From assembly GCA_049603835.1 (NCBI GenBank), contig JBMYSZ010000001.1:62001-126000 (forward strand): a DNA stretch of 64,000 nt, in the 5' to 3' direction. Source of the DNA: Mangrovicoccus sp049603835 (GTDB lineage: Bacteria > Pseudomonadota > Alphaproteobacteria > Rhodobacterales > Rhodobacteraceae). A model generated the notes under the pieces. That model searched no databases and had not been told where the DNA came from. It saw nothing but the letters and a program-made list of their open reading frames with translations. Each line of letters begins with the position of its first letter. Within the stretch, counting starts at the first letter, position 1. The position numbers and the translations under genes are program-made. Below, piece by piece: positions 8,910 through 17,985 of the stretch.

Positions 8910-9422
8910 ATGACTGACCAAACCGACCAGACTGAGCCTCTTGCTGTTCTCGCCCCTGCTTTCGCGCGCCGGATTATCGTTTGCGTGCTCATGGCCATGG
9001 CGAGCCTGCTTTTCCTTAGCGCCCCATTTCGCGACACAGGCGGCACGGCTGGTGCGGATTTCTTGCAAGGGGTGATCGGGCTGGGCCTGGCTTGGTTGAC
9101 CTGGCGGCTTTGGTACAGCACCGAAGCGGTTCTTGAACTCTGGCCCGATGGGCTGAAACTGGCGGGCGGTGATTGGCTTTGCAAATTTGACGAAGCCGAG
9201 AAACTGGAACGCGGGCCTTTTGCCTTTAAGCCATCCAATGGGTTTTTGCTGCGGTTAGAAACCAAAAAAGAGCTGGCCTGGGCGCCGGGCCTTTATTGGC
9301 GGGTGCGCAATCTGGTGGGGATCGGTGGGATCACTCCGAAAAACCAGACAAAGGCCTTTGCGGATATGGTTCAGCATCTGCTGCTAGAGCGTCAGGGAAT
9401 TTCCCCGTTCCGCGGCTCCTGA
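8910..9422 (+). CDS. Hypothetical membrane protein
   Basis: A 170-residue protein that I cannot assign. A 20-residue N-terminal cytoplasmic stretch leads into two hydrophobic segments (about residues 22-40 and 49-68), then a soluble C-terminal part of about 100 residues. That part has alternating strands (VLELWPDGLKLAGGDWLCKF ... GFLLRLETKKELAWAPGLYWRV) and could be a PH-like beta domain, as in small bacterial two-helix membrane proteins. AGGG lies before the ATG. It is transcribed divergently from the pirin gene with about 144 bases between the starts. Confidence 0.7.
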   Translation: MTDQTDQTEPLAVLAPAFARRIIVCVLMAMASLLFLSAPFRDTGGTAGADFLQGVIGLGLAWLTWRLWYSTEAVLELWPDGLKLAGGDWLCKFDEAEKLERGPFAFKPSNGFLLRLETKKELAWAPGLYWRVRNLVGIGGITPKNQTKAFADMVQHLLLERQGISPFRGS

Positions 9423-9699
9423 ACCGGATCAAGGCGGTTTTTGAGGGCGGGCCTGTGCCGGGGGCTGAGATTTGGCCTTGGAATTCCTGACGGCCTGCTA
9501 CGCCGCTTGCTTTTGGTTGAAATTAGAAAACATCTTTTGAAAGCCTATAAATCACGGCTTTGGCACAATAAATTTCAGGCAGATCAAATCTTGCTGAAAA
9601 TCTAGGCGTTTTATGGACGGGTGGTCGTAATCCGTTAACGATGAGCGGACAAACTGGATATTGGGTCGCGATCTGCGGCCAAATATGGGAGGGCCGCGA

Positions 9700-11142
9700 A
9701 TGAATGCACCGTCATATAAACCGCAGGCAGAGCCGAGTTTTCGTCAGTCTGTAGATTTGATGTTCAATCACGCGATTGAGCAGATGGATCTATCGCCGGG
9801 ACTAAAGGAAAAGATCAGGGTCTGTAATGCCACTTACACGGTGCGTTTCGGCGTGCGATTGCGCGGCCAGATCCAAACTTTCACCGGCTATCGCGCTATT
9901 CATTCCGAACATATGGAACCGGTCAAAGGCGGGATCCGCTATGCGCTTGGCGTCAATCAGGACGAGGTGGAGGCGCTGGCCGCGCTGATGACCTATAAAT
10001 GCGCCTTAGTTGAGGCGCCTTTTGGTGGCTCCAAAGGCGGGCTGCGGCTCGATCCCCGACAATTCGAAGAGCATGAGCTTGAACAGATCACGCGCCGCTT
10101 TGCTTATGAGCTGATCAAGCGCGACTTGATCAATCCCAGCCAAAATGTGCCCGCGCCGGATATGGGGACAGGGCAGCGGGAAATGGCTTGGATCGCGGAT
10201 CAATATGCGCGCATGCACACGACCGATATTAACGCCAAGGCTTGCGTGACAGGCAAACCGCTGAATGCGGGCGGGATTTCGGGGCGGGTCGAGGCAACAG
10301 GTCGTGGGGTGCAATATGCGTTGCGCGAATTCTTCCGACACCCGGTAGATATGGCCAAGGCGGGCCTGACCGGAAAGCTTGAGGGCAAGAAAGTCGTTGT
10401 GCAGGGGCTTGGCAATGTGGGCTATCACGCGGCGAAATTCCTAAGCCAAGAGGATGGTGCAAAGGTCATCGGCGTGATCGAACGCGATGGCGGAGTGATT
10501 GCGCCGGACGGGATCGATGTGGATGATCTGCAGGCTTGGATTGCCGAATATGGCGGGGTGAAGGACTATCCAAATGCTCAGGTCATCCCCGAAGGCACTA
10601 AACTGCTCGAAGAGGCCTGCGATATCTTGATCCCAGCCGCCATTGAAGGCGTGATCAATTTGCAAAATGCAGACCGGATCAAAGCGCCTTTGATCATTGA
10701 GGCCGCGAATGGTCCCGTAACCGCCGGAGCGGATGCGATTTTGCGCGATAAAGGTGTGGTCATAATCCCCGATCTTTATGCTAATGCGGGCGGTGTGACG
10801 GTCAGCTATTTCGAATGGGTCAAAAATTTGGGCCATATCCGCTTTGGCCGAATGCAGCGGCGGCAAGAAGAGGCGCGCCACCAGCTAGTGGTGGATGAGT
10901 TGGAACGCCTTGTTGCGGTGGCTGGCAATGGCATGAAGCTATCCTCCAGCTTCAAAGAGCAATATCTAAAAGGCGCAGATGAGCTGGAGCTCGTCCGCTC
11001 GGGGCTCGATGATACAATGCGGATTGCCTATCAATCCATGTCCGAGACCTGGCATCGCAAGAACACAGGCGATTTGCGCACTGCCGGCTATATGGTGGCA
11101 ATAGAACGGGTGGCGCAAAGCTATCAAGCCAAAGGGCTGTAG
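9700..11142 (+). CDS. Glutamate dehydrogenase (Glu/Leu/Phe/Val family)
   Basis: A 480-residue enzyme catalysing reversible oxidative deamination of glutamate to 2-oxoglutarate and ammonia. The substrate domain has KGGIRYA and the catalytic-lysine motif APFGGSKGGLR (lysine about residue 112), with the PAPDMGT catalytic aspartate loop after it. The nucleotide domain has VVQGLGNVGYHAA (about 234-246). The ATG at 9700 is preceded by GGGAGG at seven bases; an in-frame TTG at 9661 lacks such a site. The upstream 277 bases are AT-rich and should hold the promoter. Cofactor preference (NAD or NADP) is not safely readable. Confidence 0.93.
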   Translation: MNAPSYKPQAEPSFRQSVDLMFNHAIEQMDLSPGLKEKIRVCNATYTVRFGVRLRGQIQTFTGYRAIHSEHMEPVKGGIRYALGVNQDEVEALAALMTYKCALVEAPFGGSKGGLRLDPRQFEEHELEQITRRFAYELIKRDLINPSQNVPAPDMGTGQREMAWIADQYARMHTTDINAKACVTGKPLNAGGISGRVEATGRGVQYALREFFRHPVDMAKAGLTGKLEGKKVVVQGLGNVGYHAAKFLSQEDGAKVIGVIERDGGVIAPDGIDVDDLQAWIAEYGGVKDYPNAQVIPEGTKLLEEACDILIPAAIEGVINLQNADRIKAPLIIEAANGPVTAGADAILRDKGVVIIPDLYANAGGVTVSYFEWVKNLGHIRFGRMQRRQEEARHQLVVDELERLVAVAGNGMKLSSSFKEQYLKGADELELVRSGLDDTMRIAYQSMSETWHRKNTGDLRTAGYMVAIERVAQSYQAKGL

Positions 11143-11202
11143 CCGATCAGGGCCTGCTGGCAAGACTGGTGGCGCGGCGAAAAAACCGGCATATAAGGGG
11201 GC

Positions 11203-13164
11203 ATGTCTTTGCCCCCCGGATTCTTAGATGAGCTTCGCAATCGCGTCAGCCTAAGCCAGGTTGTCGGGCGCAAAGTCACATGGGACACGCGTAAATCCAA
11301 CCAAGCCAAAGGCGATATGTGGGCGCCTTGTCCTTTTCACCAGGAAAAAACCGCTAGTTTCCATGTGGATGACCAGAAGGGATTTTATTACTGCTTCGGC
11401 TGTCACGCCAAAGGCGATGCGATAGGTTTTGTCAAAGAAACCGAAAATGTCGGCTTTATGGAGGCGGTGGAAATTCTGGCGCGTGAGGCAGGTATGCCCA
11501 TGCCAAAACGCGACCCCCAGGCGCAGGCCAAGATGGACCGCAACTCGGTCTTGGTGGAGGCCATGGAAGCCGCCGTGTCGCATATGCGCTTGCAGCTGAA
11601 ATCCGGAGCAGGGGCTGCGGCACGGGACTATTTGCAAAAACGCGGCTTGCGGGCGGAAATAATCGAGCGGTTTGAAATCGGTTTTGCGCCGGATAATCGC
11701 CGAGGCCTCACCGAGGCGCTGACCGGCAAAGGTGTGGCGCTGGATGCGGTGATTGAGGCGGGGCTTGCGGCTCGGCCCGAGGATGGCGGCGCGCCTTATG
11801 ACCGGTTCCGCGGCCGGATTATCTTTCCCATTCGCGATGCGCGGGGCCGCTGTATTGCATTGGGCGGGCGGGCCATGGATCCCAATGCCCGGGCGAAATA
11901 TCTGAACTCGCCGCAGACACCGCTTTTTGACAAAAGCCGCAGTCTTTATAACCAGGCCTCGGCCCGCAGCGCGGCGGGCAAGGGGCAGCCGTTAATCGTG
12001 ACCGAAGGCTATATGGATGTCATCGCGCTGCATCAGGCTGGCTTTGAAGCAGCGGTAGCGCCTTTGGGAACAGCGGTGACCGATCAGCAGCTGGGCCTTT
12101 TATGGCGCATGGCGACCGAGCCGATCATCGCCCTTGATGGTGATAAAGCCGGTCAACGCGCGGCGTTTCGGGTGATCGATTTGGCTTTGCCGCTTTTGCA
12201 GGCGGGGCAGTCTCTGCGTTTTGCCTTGATGCCCGAGGGGCAAGACCCGGATGATTTGATCAAGGCCAAAGGCGCGGCCGCAATGCAGGATCTGCTGAAT
12301 GCGGCACAACCCATGGTCAATTTGCTTTGGCAGCGGGAAACCGAAGGCCAAAATTATGACAGTCCAGAACGCCGCGCCGCCTTGGACAAACGTTTGCGGG
12401 AATTGGTGAGCCGGATCCAGGACGAAAATCTGCGCCGCCATTATGGCCAAGCGCTGAAGGATCTTCGTTGGCAGTTATTCCGCCCAGCCGGGAAAAACGC
12501 GCGCAATGGCAAAAGCCCCTGGCGCAATCCTCGCAGCCCGGCTTTGGCGCGGGCGGAAACCAAGGCCTCGGCTTTGGCGGCGCAGACTATGGATCTGGGC
12601 GAGCGGATCAAAGAGTTATCCATCTTGGGTGTTTGCGTGTTGTGCCCAGAAGTGATTGACGCTTATCGTGATCAGCTGGATGAACTTGAGCTTGGCGACC
12701 CGGCGCATCGTCAGTTTTTGGCGGTTCTCTTGCGCGCGCCCTCCATGCCGGACCGCGAGGCGCTTTATGATTGGTTGCGCGCGGAAATGGGGCCAGAAGC
12801 GCTTGACCATGTGCTGCGTAGCCCCCATGTCCAGGTGATGCCGGTTTTCAGACAGCCGCAGGATACGGAGCTGGCCAAGGTCTCGCTGACGGAAAGTATG
12901 GCAAAACTGACAAGTGAGCGCGGCCTGCGCCTGGAAATCGACGAGGCGGCCGAGGATGTGCAATGGGCCGATGGCGATGGCCAATATCTAAAACACCGCC
13001 TGGCCGAGGCCGCAGAGATTCGCAATCGCGCGATTCGGGCCTCAGAAGAGGATGACATGGATTTTGAGCTTGGCAAAAATGGGGCCAAGATGGACCGAGA
13101 AGAGCGAGATGCCTTCTCAAAACTGCTGGGCACCATCAATTTTGACAAAGGGAAGCGCTCCTGA
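11203..13164 (+). CDS. dnaG: DNA primase
   Basis: A 653-residue primase that makes RNA primers at the replication fork together with DnaB. The N-terminal zinc ribbon has C43, H46, C64 and C67 (CPFH ... CFGC). The catalytic core contains the toprim glutamate in VTEGYMDVIAL (about residue 268) and the DGDKAG metal site near residue 311. The C-terminal 200 residues form the DnaB-interaction region, which is poorly conserved, as is usual. It sits just upstream of rpoD in the classical primase-sigma arrangement, with an inverted repeat (13160-13180) across its stop and a separate rpoD promoter in the gap. Confidence 0.97.
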   Translation: MSLPPGFLDELRNRVSLSQVVGRKVTWDTRKSNQAKGDMWAPCPFHQEKTASFHVDDQKGFYYCFGCHAKGDAIGFVKETENVGFMEAVEILAREAGMPMPKRDPQAQAKMDRNSVLVEAMEAAVSHMRLQLKSGAGAAARDYLQKRGLRAEIIERFEIGFAPDNRRGLTEALTGKGVALDAVIEAGLAARPEDGGAPYDRFRGRIIFPIRDARGRCIALGGRAMDPNARAKYLNSPQTPLFDKSRSLYNQASARSAAGKGQPLIVTEGYMDVIALHQAGFEAAVAPLGTAVTDQQLGLLWRMATEPIIALDGDKAGQRAAFRVIDLALPLLQAGQSLRFALMPEGQDPDDLIKAKGAAAMQDLLNAAQPMVNLLWQRETEGQNYDSPERRAALDKRLRELVSRIQDENLRRHYGQALKDLRWQLFRPAGKNARNGKSPWRNPRSPALARAETKASALAAQTMDLGERIKELSILGVCVLCPEVIDAYRDQLDELELGDPAHRQFLAVLLRAPSMPDREALYDWLRAEMGPEALDHVLRSPHVQVMPVFRQPQDTELAKVSLTESMAKLTSERGLRLEIDEAAEDVQWADGDGQYLKHRLAEAAEIRNRAIRASEEDDMDFELGKNGAKMDREERDAFSKLLGTINFDKGKRS

Positions 13165-13180
13165 GTGAAAAATACTCAGG
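13160..13180 (+). terminator. Stem-loop across the dnaG stop codon
   Basis: CCTGAGT (13160-13166) and ACTCAGG (13174-13180) form a 7-bp stem with a 7-base loop that includes the dnaG stop. No T-tract follows, so it may be an RNA-processing or attenuation site between dnaG and rpoD, as in other macromolecular-synthesis operons, and not a full terminator. Confidence 0.4.
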
Positions 13181-13206
13181 AATCTGAAGGGAATTCCCTC
13201 TAGAGG

Positions 13207-13235
13207 TTGGACGAATCATTTCTACGTCCTAATAG
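13207..13235 (+). promoter_or_regulatory. Promoter upstream of rpoD
   Basis: TTGGAC (13207-13212) and TAATAG (13230-13235) are 17 bases apart and about 50 bases before the rpoD start. Both are close to the housekeeping sigma consensus. This would let rpoD be transcribed independently of dnaG. Confidence 0.55.
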
Positions 13236-13286
13236 AATCACTCCGCGGCCTTTTGATTCGCCGCTTCACCCTGCAAGGAGTAGCCT

Positions 13287-15287
13287 ATGGCAGCGAAGGA
13301 CACAGACGATCGGAAGCAGGAAAACTCCGACGCGGAACCGATGCTGGATATGAGCCAGGCGGCGGTCAAAAAGATGATTGCCGAAGCGCGCGAGCGTGGC
13401 TTCATTACCTATGATCAGCTCAACCAGGTTCTGCCGCCCGATCAAGTGTCGTCCGAGCAGATCGAAGATGTGATGTCGATGCTGTCGGAAATGGGCATCA
13501 ATATCATCGAAGAGGAAGAAGCGGAAGAAACCGAAAATTCGGGATCGACCGAGATTGTTACCACCTCTTCGTCGCGCGAAGTTGCCGTTGCGCAGTCTGA
13601 GACCGAAAAGCTTGATCGCACCGATGACCCGGTCCGCATGTATCTGCGGGAAATGGGGTCGGTGGAATTGCTGAGCCGCGAAGGCGAGATTGCGATTGCC
13701 AAGCGGATCGAAGCCGGGCGCAATACGATGATTGCGGGCCTATGCGAAAGCCCGCTGACCTTCCAAGCGATTACCATCTGGCGTGACGAATTGATGGAGG
13801 AGGAAATCCTCCTGCGCGATGTGATCGATCTGGAAACCACTTTTGGCCGGTCGGTCGAAGGTGATGGCGATGATGTGGAACCGGTTGTCGAAGGGCTCGG
13901 CGCGGTGAACACAGAGGCGGCGCCGTCTTCCGAGCCGAAGGAAGAAGTGACTGAATATGACGCGGACGGCAATCCCATCGCCAAGGATGAGGATGACGAC
14001 GAGGATGATCAGTCCAACATGTCCTTGGCCGCGATGGAAGCGGCGCTGAAGCCGCGGGTTCTGGAAACTCTGGACCGTATCGCAAATGACTATATCGATT
14101 TGTCGGAAATGCAGGATTTGCGGATTTCGGCAACTTTGAATGAAGATGCGAGTTTCTCGGCGGAGGATGAGGAACGCTATCAGACCCTGCGCGCGGAAAT
14201 CGTGTTGCTGGTGAATGAGCTGCATCTCCATAACAACCGGATCGAAGCGCTGATGGACCAGCTTTACGGTCTGAACCGGCGCGTGATGTCGATCGATAGC
14301 TCGATGGTGAAGCTGGCGGACCAAGCGCGGATCAATCGTCGCGACTTTGTCGAGGCCTATCGCGGCTGCGAATTGGACCCGACTTGGGTCGAGCGGATGC
14401 AGGAAAAGGCCGGGCGCGGCTGGCAGGCTCTTTTTGATCGCAGCCTGAATAAGATCGAAGAGCTGCGGGCCGAAATGGCGCAGGTGGGCCAATATGTGGG
14501 TCTGGATATCTCGGAATTCCGCCGCATCGTGCAGCAAGTGCAAAAGGGTGAAAAAGAGGCACGGCAGGCCAAGAAGGAAATGGTCGAGGCCAATCTTCGC
14601 CTCGTGATCTCCATCGCCAAGAAATACACTAATCGCGGCCTGCAATTCCTGGATCTGATCCAGGAGGGGAATATCGGCCTGATGAAAGCGGTGGATAAAT
14701 TCGAATATCGCCGCGGCTATAAATTCTCCACCTATGCGACTTGGTGGATCCGTCAGGCGATCACCCGCTCTATTGCGGACCAGGCGCGGACCATTCGTAT
14801 TCCGGTGCATATGATCGAAACGATCAACAAGCTGGTGCGGACCGGTCGTCAGATGCTGCATGAAATCGGCCGAGAACCGACCCCGGAAGAATTGGCAGAA
14901 AAGCTGCAAATGCCGTTGGAAAAGGTTCGCAAGGTGATGAAAATCGCCAAAGAGCCGATTTCGCTGGAAACCCCGATTGGCGATGAAGAAGACAGCCAGC
15001 TGGGCGATTTCATCGAGGATAAGAATGCTGTTCTGCCGCTCGATAGTGCGATCCAAGAAAACCTGAAAGAAACTACCACCCGTGTGCTCGCCTCGCTCAC
15101 TCCGCGTGAGGAACGTGTTCTGCGGATGCGCTTTGGCATCGGCATGAATACTGACCATACTTTGGAAGAGGTGGGGCAACAGTTTAGCGTGACCCGCGAA
15201 CGGATCCGGCAGATCGAGGCGAAAGCGCTGCGTAAACTCAAACATCCCAGCCGCTCGCGCAAGCTGCGCAGCTTCTTGGATCAGTAA
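13287..15287 (+). CDS. rpoD: RNA polymerase housekeeping sigma factor RpoD
   Basis: A 666-residue sigma-70. Order of regions: the 1.1 region at the N-terminus, an acidic segment in the first 70 residues (EEEEAEETEN), region 1.2 (DDPVRMYLREMG), a long non-conserved insert with a run of Asp/Glu near residue 235, then region 2 with the -10 recognition helix (YATWWIRQAITRS, about 483-495). Regions 3 and 4.2 follow, with TLEEVGQQFSVTRERIRQIE at the C-terminus. AAGGAG precedes the ATG. The insert and total length are typical of alphaproteobacterial RpoD. The gene ends at a strong terminator. Confidence 0.98.
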   Translation: MAAKDTDDRKQENSDAEPMLDMSQAAVKKMIAEARERGFITYDQLNQVLPPDQVSSEQIEDVMSMLSEMGINIIEEEEAEETENSGSTEIVTTSSSREVAVAQSETEKLDRTDDPVRMYLREMGSVELLSREGEIAIAKRIEAGRNTMIAGLCESPLTFQAITIWRDELMEEEILLRDVIDLETTFGRSVEGDGDDVEPVVEGLGAVNTEAAPSSEPKEEVTEYDADGNPIAKDEDDDEDDQSNMSLAAMEAALKPRVLETLDRIANDYIDLSEMQDLRISATLNEDASFSAEDEERYQTLRAEIVLLVNELHLHNNRIEALMDQLYGLNRRVMSIDSSMVKLADQARINRRDFVEAYRGCELDPTWVERMQEKAGRGWQALFDRSLNKIEELRAEMAQVGQYVGLDISEFRRIVQQVQKGEKEARQAKKEMVEANLRLVISIAKKYTNRGLQFLDLIQEGNIGLMKAVDKFEYRRGYKFSTYATWWIRQAITRSIADQARTIRIPVHMIETINKLVRTGRQMLHEIGREPTPEELAEKLQMPLEKVRKVMKIAKEPISLETPIGDEEDSQLGDFIEDKNAVLPLDSAIQENLKETTTRVLASLTPREERVLRMRFGIGMNTDHTLEEVGQQFSVTRERIRQIEAKALRKLKHPSRSRKLRSFLDQ

Positions 15288-15295
15288 ATAAAAAT

Positions 15296-15317
15296 GGGCG
15301 CTGCGGCGCCCTTTTTT
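15296..15317 (+). terminator. Rho-independent terminator of rpoD
   Basis: GGGCGC (15296-15301), a 4-base loop, GCGCCC (15306-15311) and six T residues, starting nine bases after the rpoD stop. It separates rpoD from the convergent ribD. Confidence 0.92.
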
Positions 15318-15359
15318 AACGGCGGCCTTTGGCTGGGGAAAAGCTTGACGCGAAGCGCT

Positions 15360-16463
15360 TTAGGCGCGGCGCCAGATATGCATCACATCACCGCCAACCG
15401 CGCGCTGCCCATGCAAGCGAAATCGCGGCGCATCCGCCAAAGCGGCGATTTCCATCGCGCCAAGACCTGGGCGACCCTCGGCGCCCAATGCCAGCCCGGC
15501 GGTAAAGCCCACCAGCTCATCCACCAGCCCCGCGCTGAGCAGGGCAGCGGCCAGATTGCCGCCCCCTTCGCAGAAAATACGGGTTAGCCCGGCTTTGCCC
15601 AGGGTTTGCAAACCGGCGGTCATATCGATTTGCCCATCGGTACTGCAGGGCGTCTCGATCAGCCGAGCGCCAGCCGTCAGCCAATGATCGCGGCGCGTCG
15701 GGGATGCATCCGGCCCATGCAGCAGCCAAACCGGAATATCGCCTGCGCTCCGGTGCAATTGGCTGTTTTCCGGCAAATCCAAGCGCCGCGATGCCACGAT
15801 CCGAACTGGTTGCGCCACATTGCCCATACCCCGCACGGTCAGCGAGGGATCATCATCCCGCGCCGTGCCCGCACCGACCATCACCGCATCGGCACGCAGC
15901 CGCAGGCCATGCACTGCGCGGCGGGCTTCGGGGCCGGTGATCCACTGGCTTTCGCCCGAGGCGGTGGCGATCTTACCGTCAAAGCTGGTGGCCAGTTTCA
16001 AAGTGACCCAAGGCCGCCCGGATCGCTGCAACATAAGAAAGCCGCAATGGCTCTCTTCCGCTTCTGTGGCGCAGAGCCCGACCTCTACCGCCGCACCCGC
16101 ATCGCGCAGGATTTGATGGCCTTTGCCCGCCACTTGCGGGTTCGGGTCCTCCATAGCAGAGACCACCCGCGCCAAACCGGCTTTGGCCAAAGCCTCTGAA
16201 CAGGGGGGTGTTCGCCCAAAATGGGCGCAAGGCTCTAGGGTCACATAAGCGGTGGCGCCCCGCGCGGCGTCTCCGGCTTGGGCCAAGGCCATGACCTCCC
16301 CATGGGGGCCGCTTTGGCCTTGGGTAAATCCGCGGCCAATAACCCGGCCATTCTTTACCAAGACGCAGCCCACGGATGGGCGGCTCCAGACCTGGCCCAA
16401 GCCGCGCTGTCCCATGGCTAAGGCCATAGCCATAAAACGCCGATCCGCATCGGTCCAAGTCAT
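15360..16463 (-). CDS. ribD: Bifunctional riboflavin deaminase/reductase RibD
   Basis: A 367-residue enzyme doing the second and third steps of riboflavin synthesis: deamination of the pyrimidine intermediate, then NADPH reduction of its ribose. The deaminase domain (1-145) has the zinc site H-G-E (HGEVMAL) and PCAHFGRTPPC. The reductase domain follows (PWVTLKLATSFDGKIA, DAVMVGAGTARDDDPSLTVR). HGE replaces the more usual HAE, but glycine is allowed at this place in the deaminase signature. It starts 15 bases after the nrdR stop and is probably co-transcribed with it. The remaining riboflavin genes lie about 8 kb away on the other strand. Confidence 0.95.
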   Translation of the reverse strand: MTWTDADRRFMAMALAMGQRGLGQVWSRPSVGCVLVKNGRVIGRGFTQGQSGPHGEVMALAQAGDAARGATAYVTLEPCAHFGRTPPCSEALAKAGLARVVSAMEDPNPQVAGKGHQILRDAGAAVEVGLCATEAEESHCGFLMLQRSGRPWVTLKLATSFDGKIATASGESQWITGPEARRAVHGLRLRADAVMVGAGTARDDDPSLTVRGMGNVAQPVRIVASRRLDLPENSQLHRSAGDIPVWLLHGPDASPTRRDHWLTAGARLIETPCSTDGQIDMTAGLQTLGKAGLTRIFCEGGGNLAAALLSAGLVDELVGFTAGLALGAEGRPGLGAMEIAALADAPRFRLHGQRAVGGDVMHIWRRA

Positions 16464-16478
16464 TGGTCTGACCTTGTG

Positions 16479-16952
16479 TTAGCTGCCGATTGGGGGCTGT
16501 TGATCCGGGCGCAGTTCAGAGACGAATTTGTCAAAATCATCAGCGGCTTGGAAATTCTTATAGACGCTGGCGAAGCGCACATAAGCCACAGTGTCGATGC
16601 GGGCCAAAGTTTCCATGACGATTTCGCCAATCGTCTTTGACGGGATGTCTTGCTCCCCCATGGACTCTAGACGCCGAACAATGCCCGAAATCATCTTATC
16701 CATCCGCTCGGGCTCAATCGGGCGTTTTTGACAAGCGATACGGATCGAGCGTTCCAACTTATCCCGGTCGAAATCTTCGCGCCGCCCGGTGGATTTGATC
16801 ACCACCAAATCCCGCAATTGCACCCGCTCATAAGTGGTAAAACGACCCCCGCATTCGGGGCAAAACCGCCTGCGCCTGATCGCTACGTGATCTTCGGCGG
16901 GACGGGAGTCTTTGACCTGAGTATCGACATTTCCGCAAAACGGGCAACGCAT
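16479..16952 (-). CDS. nrdR: Transcriptional repressor NrdR
   Basis: A 157-residue repressor of ribonucleotide reductase genes. The N-terminal zinc ribbon is CPFCG ... RRRFCPECGGRFTTYER (cysteines 3, 6, 31, 34). An ATP-cone domain follows from about residue 49 (VVIKSTGRREDFDRDKLERS), which senses ATP/dATP. The length is exact for the family. The nrdR-ribD order is common in bacteria, including alphaproteobacteria. I found no convincing NrdR box pair in its own upstream region. Confidence 0.96.
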   Translation of the reverse strand: MRCPFCGNVDTQVKDSRPAEDHVAIRRRRFCPECGGRFTTYERVQLRDLVVIKSTGRREDFDRDKLERSIRIACQKRPIEPERMDKMISGIVRRLESMGEQDIPSKTIGEIVMETLARIDTVAYVRFASVYKNFQAADDFDKFVSELRPDQQPPIGS

Positions 16953-17067
16953 AGGGGCCTCATGTATGGAGTGGGCGATTGATCCACAGCCAGTATAGGA
17001 TGCCCCCGAAATTTTGTGTAGTCTAGAGCTTAAGCCGCAAGATACCGGATTATTTACGTTGAGGCGC

Positions 17068-17502
17068 TTAGAAAAAACCGCCGAGCCCTCGTTTGGGCGG
17101 TTCGCATATGGCGACCGCCGAGCCGATGGTCATTGCGGTGCCGGGATCCTCCAAACCGATGGAGCCGCCGGTGATATTTGGATGCTCTTCTTTCGATTTT
17201 ACGACGAAATGCACGCCGCGCGTGCCTGGCCGGGCTTTGCTGGGGCCAATTGGTTCGACCAGCACGACCCTATGGCTGCTGGGGGCGTGCAGGCGCATTT
17301 TCGCGTAATCGCCTGCCGCGCAGAAAAATTCGAGCGTCGAGGATCCCATATACCAAAGCACTTCGAATTCACTGTCGCCGGGCAATGTCACCACGCGATT
17401 GCCATTTTGCGCCAGCCAGATGGTCCCCGCTTTGGGCGGCTCCGGCTGGGTGCAATTCGTCACCAAAAGAAGGAGCGGAAAAAGGGTCAGCAGCGGGCGC
17501 AT
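17068..17502 (-). CDS. Hypothetical lipoprotein
   Basis: A 144-residue protein with a lipoprotein signal (MRPLLTLFPLLLLVTNC, cysteine at 17). The mature part is a predicted beta-rich small domain (GTIWLAQNGNRVVTLPGDSE ... STLEFFCAAGDYAKMRL) with two further cysteines (FFCA and AICEP). I know no function for it. It lies 115 bases upstream of nrdR on the same strand. Small lipoproteins of this kind are usually envelope-associated, which is an inference only. Confidence 0.65.
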   Translation of the reverse strand: MRPLLTLFPLLLLVTNCTQPEPPKAGTIWLAQNGNRVVTLPGDSEFEVLWYMGSSTLEFFCAAGDYAKMRLHAPSSHRVVLVEPIGPSKARPGTRGVHFVVKSKEEHPNITGGSIGLEDPGTAMTIGSAVAICEPPKRGLGGFF

Positions 17503-17574
17503 GGGCGGTCCTTTCGGCAGATGATCAAATTTTGCCGCGACTTACCAAAGGCTGCAAGCGGAAATGGATTCGAG

Positions 17575-17985
17575 TTATGAGATGTGAACAACCACGTCCC
17601 GCCGATGCGGGCGATTGCGATGCTCGACCAGATAGATCCCCTGCCATGTGCCCAAAACCATGCGGCCTGCCTCGATGGGCATGCTCAAGCTGGTGGGCAG
17701 TAAAGCGGCTTTGATATGGGCGGGCATATCATCGGGGCCTTCGTAAGTATGGGTTAAATAGGCCATATCCGGGTGATCGCTCGGCGGCACCAGCCGGTGG
17801 AAAAACGCGGTCAGATCCGTGCGGACTTCGGGGTCGGCGTTTTCTTGGATCAAAAGGCTGGCCGATGTATGGCGCACAAAAAGCGTGGCGAGCCCCGTAT
17901 GCGTGGCGGGGATAAGTTGCGCCACTTGCCTGGTGATTTCCGTTAGCCCAGGGCCATGCGTGTCAATGCGGAGGGTTGTGAGCAT
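17575..17985 (-). CDS. YjbQ family protein (UPF0047)
   Basis: A 136-residue protein of the YjbQ/UPF0047 family. The signature is FVRHTSASLLIQENADPEV followed by SDHPDMAYLTHTYEGPDDMPAHIK and GTWQGIYLVEHRNRPHRRDV, with conserved His and Asn around a presumed metal-binding active site. Members of this family have weak thiamine-phosphate-synthase-like activity, but their physiological role is unsettled. Its start overlaps the end of the upstream DHFR-like gene by 43 bases, so the two are translationally linked. Confidence 0.93.
   Translation of the reverse strand: MLTTLRIDTHGPGLTEITRQVAQLIPATHTGLATLFVRHTSASLLIQENADPEVRTDLTAFFHRLVPPSDHPDMAYLTHTYEGPDDMPAHIKAALLPTSLSMPIEAGRMVLGTWQGIYLVEHRNRPHRRDVVVHIS

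Noticed and set aside
13740..15245. 501-codon open frame antisense to rpoD
   Set aside because: It is a shadow of the strongly conserved rpoD reading frame, has no ribosome site and its translation is low in recognisable motifs.
15360..16463. HGE in place of HAE in the RibD zinc site as a sign of inactivation
   Set aside because: Alanine, glycine and valine are all accepted at this position in the deaminase signature, and the remaining zinc ligands are intact.
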